Assembly: GCA_023159155.1 (NCBI GenBank)
Contig: JAJNNX010000041.1
Location: 248,001 to 312,000 of the forward strand
DNA length: 64,000 nt
Origin: Ustulina deusta
Lineage: Eukaryota > Ascomycota > Sordariomycetes > Xylariales > Xylariaceae
Direction: 5' to 3'
Part shown: positions 57,610 through 64,000 of the stretch, piece after piece
Numbering within the stretch: position 1 is the stretch's first letter
Layout: each line of letters begins with the position of its first letter
The notes under the pieces: generated by a model
What the model saw: the letters and a program-made list of their open reading frames with translations, nothing else
The model's database searches: none
What the model was told of the DNA's origin: nothing
Program-made: the position numbers and the translations under genes

Positions 57610-58508
57610 AGCGATTGAGCAGCCTTATTTAGGTAGACTCGTAGGGCCTTGAGGGCCGGGCTGCATATGCCTGATTGCCGGAGAGAGTGCTAGGATGTCG
57701 CCTTTTGCAGCTTGTCAACACCAAGTCCGCTTTGCATGTCGACCATCCTGCCAATCTCGGGCACTAAAATGCCATTTCGGGATAGGCGACAATAACGCTC
57801 TCCTAAGGCGCCAATGGAGGTCGACGTTGCGAATATTAACCATTTGCTAGATCTGAATAAGAAGGTTTGGTGAATTCATTCATTTTTGACTCTGTGAATT
57901 GTTGGAGGAATTGCACATTATGTACACAGTACACTGCTAGGTTAGGTTGTTAGTAGCTGACTCTGCTATAGCCCCCTAAAGACTGCTTACCTAAGACTTG
58001 GTTATTTTACAATGGCAACAATAGTGTCGGCGGACCGATACGGCCCGGGCCATAGTGTGGATTCTAGAACAATACGGTATTTGATGCTCCACCACTTGGG
58101 CCGAAATAAGCTAAAACAGAGTGTTACAGAGATACCGCCTTTCTGGTTGAAACCATTAGTAGAATTAAGTATCTATTTATCTGTTTCAGACTGCAACAAC
58201 ATTGCGTACCTGAGATTCCAGCTGCTTACACGGTGACCGAGCAGTCACAGGGTCGCTTCACCAGACATCGTCCCCCGTCAGCCTTGGGCACGTGGATACA
58301 TGAATATGAAGTTGACGTTGCACTAGATAGAGAGTCTTTCGCTGCACTCTTCTCTCCCTTCTTCGTTCGTGGTATTGACTCGCGAAGAGCATCCGTCCAT
58401 GGCCCGCGCGTGCCCGCAACAGCGCCAGCTCTCATCCCTTCATCCCGCCACGTCTTGCTCGCCCGTCCTGCCATCCTTCTTTGAGCCCCCGCTTGGGCAG
58501 ACTCATCC
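57610..58508. other. intergenic region, no gene seen
   Basis: About 0.9 kb between two genes on the same strand, containing the VPS62 promoter. No gene was recognised. Confidence 0.4.
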
Positions 58509-60038
58509 ATGTACCACATTCGCCGCGTCGCCATTGCGGTCGCTACCTTTGTCGTCCTTGTCCTTCTCCTGACCGCTCTGCCGCGCGCCCTCAACCCAGT
58601 GCCGTCTAGTAAGGAGAAGGTTGAGGCTGACCAGCGATGGGTCAACACGTCGCCTTACTGGCTTGACCGACAAGCTTGTCGCTGGATGGGCCTGTGTGGA
58701 CTGATGCATCTGAAACCAGATCCGCCAGTCAGGTTCAGGTCTGCCAACGAAGGCGCGTGTGCGAGCGGTGTGAGACGCCACGCTGCATCCCATGCCGTCC
58801 GTGCAGACACTCGGATTCAGAGGCGCAATGAGACGAGGGAACTGAGGAGGATACCGGATTACGTGCTCGATTACGCGCCGCTCGTTCATCTTTACTCGGA
58901 GGAACACTTCTGGCCTTCTGATATAGATGACCATGTCAAACATGTGATGCCCTGTGTCAATGACAGGCTGCTGAACCAAACAGAACAGTTAACCCTGTCG
59001 AGCTTAAACCAGTTGGATGTCCATTCCGGACTTGTGACTCTCAAAAGCAACGATAATGTTGAGTGCCGCCCACGATGGCTTCACAGTGTGGCGAATATCC
59101 CTGTCTCGTTTGAAGATGGAGCTGATGACTACGACGTCGACATTGGGACTCCAGAAAGAAAACGGCTTGAGGAAGACACGACATGGTTTGACGTCGACAG
59201 AGAGCACCCGCTCCATCGTATTTCGGACCCGGGAAAGGTGCCAGGCGGTGAAGCGCATGTTAGGCTACCATCATATCGGCCATCCATTTCCCTTTCTCGT
59301 GAGCAACGCCGGGTCGCAGCTCGGTATACGCAAAACAAGCCTGGTGAAGATGGGTACTCCCGAGCTCCAGCCACCCTCATTTTGGTAGATAAAGGATCTG
59401 GTATCGTCGATGCCTTTTGGTTCTTCTTTTACGCATACAACTTAGGGCAAACTGTTCTCGGGACTCGATATGGGAACCACGTAGGGGATTGGGAACATGC
59501 CATGGTTCGATTCGAATCGGGTGTGCCTCGCGCCATGTACTTTAGCGAACATGAGGGCGGCCAAGCATATGCCTGGCAGGCTGTTGAGAAACGTGGAAAC
59601 GCAACACAACCGCAGCGTCCGGTCATCTACAGCGCTGTCGGTAGCCATGCTATGTACGCGATGCCCGGAAACCACCCTTATGTTCTACCATTCGAAATGC
59701 TCAAAGACGTGACCGATCGTGGGCCACTCTGGGATCCCTCCAAGAATTTTAGGAGCTACTGGTTTGACTATTCGGCAACCGAAGGAAAAGGGCTAGAACC
59801 AACCGAGGAGAACCCTAATGCCCCTGTAGGTTGGTTCCATTTTAAAGGTCGGTGGGGCGACAAGATGTATGGGCTCGATGACAGACGCCAATGGAGGCTT
59901 TTCGGCCAGTACCACTATGTTACGGGCCCAGAGGGACCCAAGTTCAAGAACTTGGGGAGACGGAAGGTGTGTCAGACTTCAAGGTGTCGAATATTACATT
60001 CCATCGCTGAAGGTCAGAAGGGAAGTTGGCATTCATAG
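58509..60038 (+). CDS. VPS62: VPS62-family protein
   Basis: A 509-aa protein of the Vps62 family, named from a yeast vacuolar-sorting screen; the biochemical role is not established. Residues 7-25 are a hydrophobic signal anchor (AIAVATFVVLVLLLTALP). The core begins PDYVLDYAPLVHLYSEEHFWPSDIDDHVKHV. It continues with VDAFWFFFYAYNLGQTVLGTRYGNHVGDWEHAMVRFESG, PRAMYFSEHEGGQAYAWQAVEK and RPVIYSAVGSHAMYAMPG, all diagnostic. The C-terminus contains GPEGPKFKNLGRRKVC. A 51-nt intron-like segment (GTGTGTCAG..GGTCAG) near the end would keep frame if spliced; the unspliced reading is used here. Confidence 0.9.
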   Translation: MYHIRRVAIAVATFVVLVLLLTALPRALNPVPSSKEKVEADQRWVNTSPYWLDRQACRWMGLCGLMHLKPDPPVRFRSANEGACASGVRRHAASHAVRADTRIQRRNETRELRRIPDYVLDYAPLVHLYSEEHFWPSDIDDHVKHVMPCVNDRLLNQTEQLTLSSLNQLDVHSGLVTLKSNDNVECRPRWLHSVANIPVSFEDGADDYDVDIGTPERKRLEEDTTWFDVDREHPLHRISDPGKVPGGEAHVRLPSYRPSISLSREQRRVAARYTQNKPGEDGYSRAPATLILVDKGSGIVDAFWFFFYAYNLGQTVLGTRYGNHVGDWEHAMVRFESGVPRAMYFSEHEGGQAYAWQAVEKRGNATQPQRPVIYSAVGSHAMYAMPGNHPYVLPFEMLKDVTDRGPLWDPSKNFRSYWFDYSATEGKGLEPTEENPNAPVGWFHFKGRWGDKMYGLDDRRQWRLFGQYHYVTGPEGPKFKNLGRRKVCQTSRCRILHSIAEGQKGSWHS

Positions 60039-60728
60039 AGGCATTGGTTTACAGGCGTACAAGAGCATAGCAGGCAAGATACCCAATGAAACATTGTATT
60101 TAGATTAATCGTGCTCGATGACTTGTTGCTTAGCTTGCATGTGAAACATGATGTATGTTCGAGGCCTAAAATGCGATCCCGATAACCCGGGTCCGACTGC
60201 TTCTAGGCCACACTGACGTTGCTTGGAGTAGCATCAACTATACACCAGACCAGACCAACGGCACCATCCCCGAATCAGATTTCATTGGATTCCAAAGCCA
60301 GCTAGACCTCGGTGTACGGGGCATTATGTCTCTCAATAGGTAAGTCAGTTGTGGGGGAACTTCCTCTCCACATCTCATCATTCGATCTATACCCCAGACC
60401 CCAGGGAGCCCCGGGGATGCCCCAGACTTCCCCACGGCCTCCTATTGGAGCGCATAACAGTCACGGCTGGTATCGTGTTGAAAACCCTCCATTCAGCATC
60501 ATGCTCTTTCCCGATCCCCTGTCTCACGGTCCGGGTATCTCATCATTTTAAGTAGAATTTGTGGTCCTTCACCTCAAAATGGATCTCACCGCAATATGGA
60601 GATGTATAAGAGGACAATGCAGCCGACCTTGGTTCATATAACCCGATGTAACGGCTCTAGTTTGCCGGCTGCGAGGGTGTCATTCGGCCTTTAAACTATC
60701 TCGAGTATCGTTAGCAAGTCGTCGCACC
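60039..60728. other. intergenic region with an unassigned coding-like segment
   Basis: About 0.7 kb. Bases 60210-60345 read in one frame as GHTDVAWSSINYTPDQTNGT, then IPESDFIGFQSQLDLGVRG, which looks like real protein. It is followed by a possible donor (GGTAAG) but no start or next exon that I can support. It may be a relic of a lost gene. Confidence 0.35.
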
Positions 60729-62883
60729 ATGAATCCTCATACCTACCAAGTAAGATACTCCCTATGTATATAATACTATCATCAAGCAGACACGCATCGC
60801 CAAGCTCTATACCAGATTATTGACACGAGCCTAGTTCCTCGTAGGCGTATTTGCCTCCGTAGGGTCGGTTTTATACGGATATGACCTCGGTGTAATTGCT
60901 GGTGTAGTAGGCAGCTCTGCCTACGCTGAACGGTTTCAGACCAATGCGGCACAAAAGTAAATCCTCACACCTTCATTCCCAACAAACGATCAGCATAATT
61001 ACATACTAACACGCTTTCTTCCTAGTGGAGCTGTGGTCTCCTTGTTCACCGGCGGCGCGTTCTTCGGTGCTGGCTTTGCTGGTCTCGCCGGTGATCACCT
61101 TGGAAGACGGCTGACCATCATGATCGGTGCTTTGATCTTCATCCTGGGAGGAGGCCTCCAGACCGGAGCGCAGACGATTAACTTTCTATATGCTGGACGA
61201 GCCATTGCCGGTGCTGGGGTAGGCTTCTTAACAATGATTATTCGGTAAGCTAGACTCGTTTCTACGCGGTGTTACAGAAATGCTAATGTTTCTAAAGTGA
61301 GTAACAGAGTCTTCTCCTTCGAGACCCTCGGCCCCGGCTGCAATACACATGAAGAATAGATTCTAATCAAGGGCTCCCAATCAGCGGTGTACCAAAGCGA
61401 GATTTCACACCCGTCGATCCGAGGGCGTGTGACAAGTCTTCAACAATTTATGCTTGGCGTTGGTGCCCTTGTCGCTGGTTGGACAACATACGGATGCTAT
61501 ACCACCTTGAAGAACGACGCCCAGTGGCGGATCCCTCTAGGTATCCAGATCATTCCTGCAGCCATTCTCGCCGCTTTGATTTTACTCTTCCCGGAGAGCC
61601 CGCGTTGGCTCCTCGACAATAAAAAGTATGCTCTTTTGTGTCACATGCATCGAGTTATATGTGATTGCTAACAGTGGAATAGGCCAGACGAAGGTCTCGC
61701 GACTCTTGCTAAGCTCCACGCCGGCGGCGACATCAACGACCCCTGGGTCCGCGCCGAGTTCGCCCAGATCCAGGAGTCCATCGCGGAGGAGCACAATCAG
61801 GAAGCAAAGAGCTACGTCGAGTTGTTCAAGAACAAGTTGAGTCTTACGTTACCTCATCACTAGGTAGCCATCGTGTAGCACCTGGCCGGAAAAAAAAGGG
61901 TCTGAAATTTGTTATTCGTCTAACAAGGAGTTTTTTTGTTTTCCCAGATCCGCGTTCCGCCGCCTGTTCCTCGCCTGCTCCATCCAGGCCTCGATCCAGC
62001 TCACCGGCGTCTCGGCGATCCAGTACTTCTCGGTCCCCATATTCGCCCAGATCGGCATCTCGGCCGAGAATGCCCTCAAGTACCAAGCTATCAACAGCGT
62101 CCTCGCCCTCATCGCGCAATTCGCTTGCCTGTTGACCATTGATAAGTTCGGCCGGAGACCCGTGTTGATCACTGGGAATTTGGTCAACTGTTTGACCTTC
62201 GTCGTCGTCGCTGTTCTGCTCGGTACGTCTCGAGTTCTGTGGCATTTGACTAGGGCACTGACTTATGGGCTTCGCAGCTCTATTTCCTCCTGAATCCGAG
62301 TCCGGTGGCACTGCCGGATGGGGCTTCATCATTGTGTAAGTGTATCCAATACAATTTACATCTCGAAGCTTAGAGGAGAGTTGATAGCTGACGATAACAC
62401 TAGCACCTGGCTTTTCAATATCTCTTTCTCATACGCATGCGGGCCTTTGTCTTGGTATGTATTCACCTCGCTTTGAGAACCGTTGAGATCGCCAACAGTA
62501 ACTAATTTCCTCTCCCCCCCTTTCTCAAAAACAGGATCATACCCGCCGAGATCTTCGACACGCACACGCGTAGCAAGGGCGTCTCGATTGCGACGATGAT
62601 CAGCTTTGCCTTCAACACCCTGATCGGACAGGTGACGGAGATTGCCATCGATGGCGTGGGCTGGCGGTACTTCCTCCTCTTCATCATCGCCAACCTGACG
62701 AACGCCGTCTTCTTCTACCTAGTCTTACCGGAGACCAAACGCCTGCCGCTCGAGGAGATGAACTACCTCTTCACCCACGCTCCCTGGATCGTCGCCCGCG
62801 TCGATCCTCAGAAGTACACCGCCCATCTTGCGGCTGATGTTGAAAGACGCGCTGAAGAGATTCGGGAGAAGGGCGACTTGTAG
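60729..62883 (+). CDS. MFS sugar transporter, one exon junction out of frame
   Basis: A 12-helix hexose-transporter-type permease of the major facilitator superfamily. Exons are 60729-60749, 60835-60956, 61026-61244, about 61385-61625, 61683-61835, 61948-62222, 62279-62335, 62404-62454 and 62535-62883. Landmarks are FLVGVFASVGSVLYGYDLGVIAG, GDHLGRRLTIMIGA, VYQSEISHPSIRGRVTSLQQF, PESPRWLLDN, DKFGRRPVLITG and PETKRLPLEEM. All other junctions agree, but exons 3 and 4 do not join in frame. Exon 3 ends in phase 2 at ATTATTCG before GTAAGC; the best acceptor CAATCAG leaves CG before GTG TAC, so one base too many. Either an unseen micro-exon, a sequence error or a frameshift is involved. Confidence 0.72.
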
Positions 62884-64000
62884 CGCATCTGGATGCGAAG
62901 ACTGGGTCCTGATGGAAATCTAGGATAGCAATAAACTGATGGTGTGGTATTTCGACTGATATATTAGTCGAAGTCCTTCGGGGTTATTACACCGAGCCTA
63001 TTCATCGCCTGTTATGAGTCCTCAATAACCATGCAATGCGCGGAGTTGCTTGTGGTGACGCTATCCCTTCACCCTTGCGGTCTCTCTACGTAGAAAGACT
63101 GCAGGGATTAGAGTCCACGTTAGTCCTGGTTAGCCAGTCGTGCACTAGCTGTAGAGATAGGACTACACAAACGTTTATATACGCAATAATTATTTGTTGA
63201 TAGCAAAGATGGTACCTAACTAGTACCAGTCCCTCCCTTAACTTAGTGACTGGGGGTGGCAAGTAGATATATTGAACTACCCCCCCAGAAACTCCCCCTC
63301 CCCCTTCCCCTTCCCCTTCCCCTCTCGCCTCAACTCCCATATCCCACTCGCCCTACTTCAACATGCAGTGAGAATACCCGGCGAAAAAAGTGGGGTTTTA
63401 TGTAAAAGTCAGTCATACTTGGCTCCATCCACATAGTGTTCGAAATTTAAAATGGCCATAGAGATTTTTCGGCGACCTCAACTTTTTTCGCCACCTTGAC
63501 CACCAACACGGACCCAAATACTGCACGTGTGACTGGGTTTATATCACCGCTTACCACTGCCTTCTGGTTGCCACAAGATTAGCTTTATAATAAGAAATAC
63601 TGGCTTTTTCATTTTTACACGCGGTTGACCTTCGTAGCGTAGTCTCAGTACTTCGTTGTAATTGGAATATTAGTGCCAACGGAGTGCCTCTGGCCGAGGT
63701 AGACTTGAATAGCTAAATCGCCCATGCACTAGACCTGAGTGACGGCTTCGAGGTAGAGACCGTTTTGATTGTGAAATCGCGTTTAAAAAATGATCCTATT
63801 GTCAAATTTGGTGACTGTCACGGCGATTGTCTCCCGGTGACACCCCAGCGGTCCGAATTAGGAGCTAAAGTAGAGTTTCGGGACAAACCTTCATCTAATT
63901 ATTTCTCGGGTGAGTTTCGAAGGTCTAGCTATACGCATTCCTGAATATATAACTTCCTGTCATCTGAATTGTGTTGGTTGGTCTCATGTCACTGGCTGCG
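62884..64000. other. intergenic region, no gene seen
   Basis: About 1.1 kb downstream of the sugar transporter. A CCCCTT repeat lies at 63297-63323. I see no gene; the region runs to the window end. Confidence 0.4.

Noticed and set aside
58000..62900. A secondary-metabolite or nutrient-uptake cluster around the sugar transporter
   Set aside because: No backbone enzyme, tailoring enzyme or pathway regulator lies nearby; neighbours are VPS62 and DUF3176.

Overview
This window is nuclear DNA of a filamentous ascomycete (Pezizomycotina). Sordariomycete affinity is the best guess. The evidence is the many short introns (about 50-100 nt, GT..AG, with CTRAC-like branch sites), fungal-type families (DOMON/cytochrome b561, DUF3176, VPS62, GPI11, Rsm24, mL58), a yeast-type U2 snRNA, and intergenic DNA rich in GGTACCTA / TACCTACC words. 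I see no prokaryotic, viral or organellar segment and no CRISPR array.

Layout. 0.3-7.8 kb: ribosomal protein L22 (+), a mitochondrial carrier (-), a secreted PLC-like phosphodiesterase (+) and a DOMON-cytochrome b561 membrane protein (+). 9-15.7 kb: a secreted Thr-rich protein with eight exons, an intron-bearing tRNA-Val(CAC), GPI11/PIG-F (-), translin (-) and U2 snRNA (-) with a TATA-like box. 15.9-23 kb: an accessory-looking block with two diverged copies of an array of GTAC-centred palindromes, two aminoglycoside-phosphotransferase (APH)-fold genes (one with an N-terminal Cys/His finger), and a second copy of one gene's upstream region. 24-30.7 kb: mitoribosomal Rsm24/mS35 (-), ALG13 (+), a Cys-rich F-box-like protein (+) and mitoribosomal mL58/MRPL20 (-). 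30.7-46 kb: a Ser-rich low-complexity protein and a Bud2-like RasGAP, both behind multi-kilobase gene-free upstream regions. 46.5-52.3 kb: cyclophilin-40 (-), a decayed F-box/ankyrin-like relic and a BTB-domain protein with a long acidic Pro/Glu tail. 54-63 kb: a GNAT acetyltransferase, a DUF3176 membrane protein, a VPS62 protein and a sugar transporter with one exon junction that does not keep frame.

The genes do not form a pathway. Most are dispersed housekeeping genes (translation, secretion and glycosylation, RNA processing) mixed with secreted or membrane proteins, which is normal for such genomes. No biosynthetic cluster was found. The most unusual parts are the 15.9-23 kb block, the sugar-transporter junction and the APH intron whose retention would add only one in-frame stop. 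Exon coordinates come from reading splice signals by eye and checking reading frame; none is supported by transcripts.
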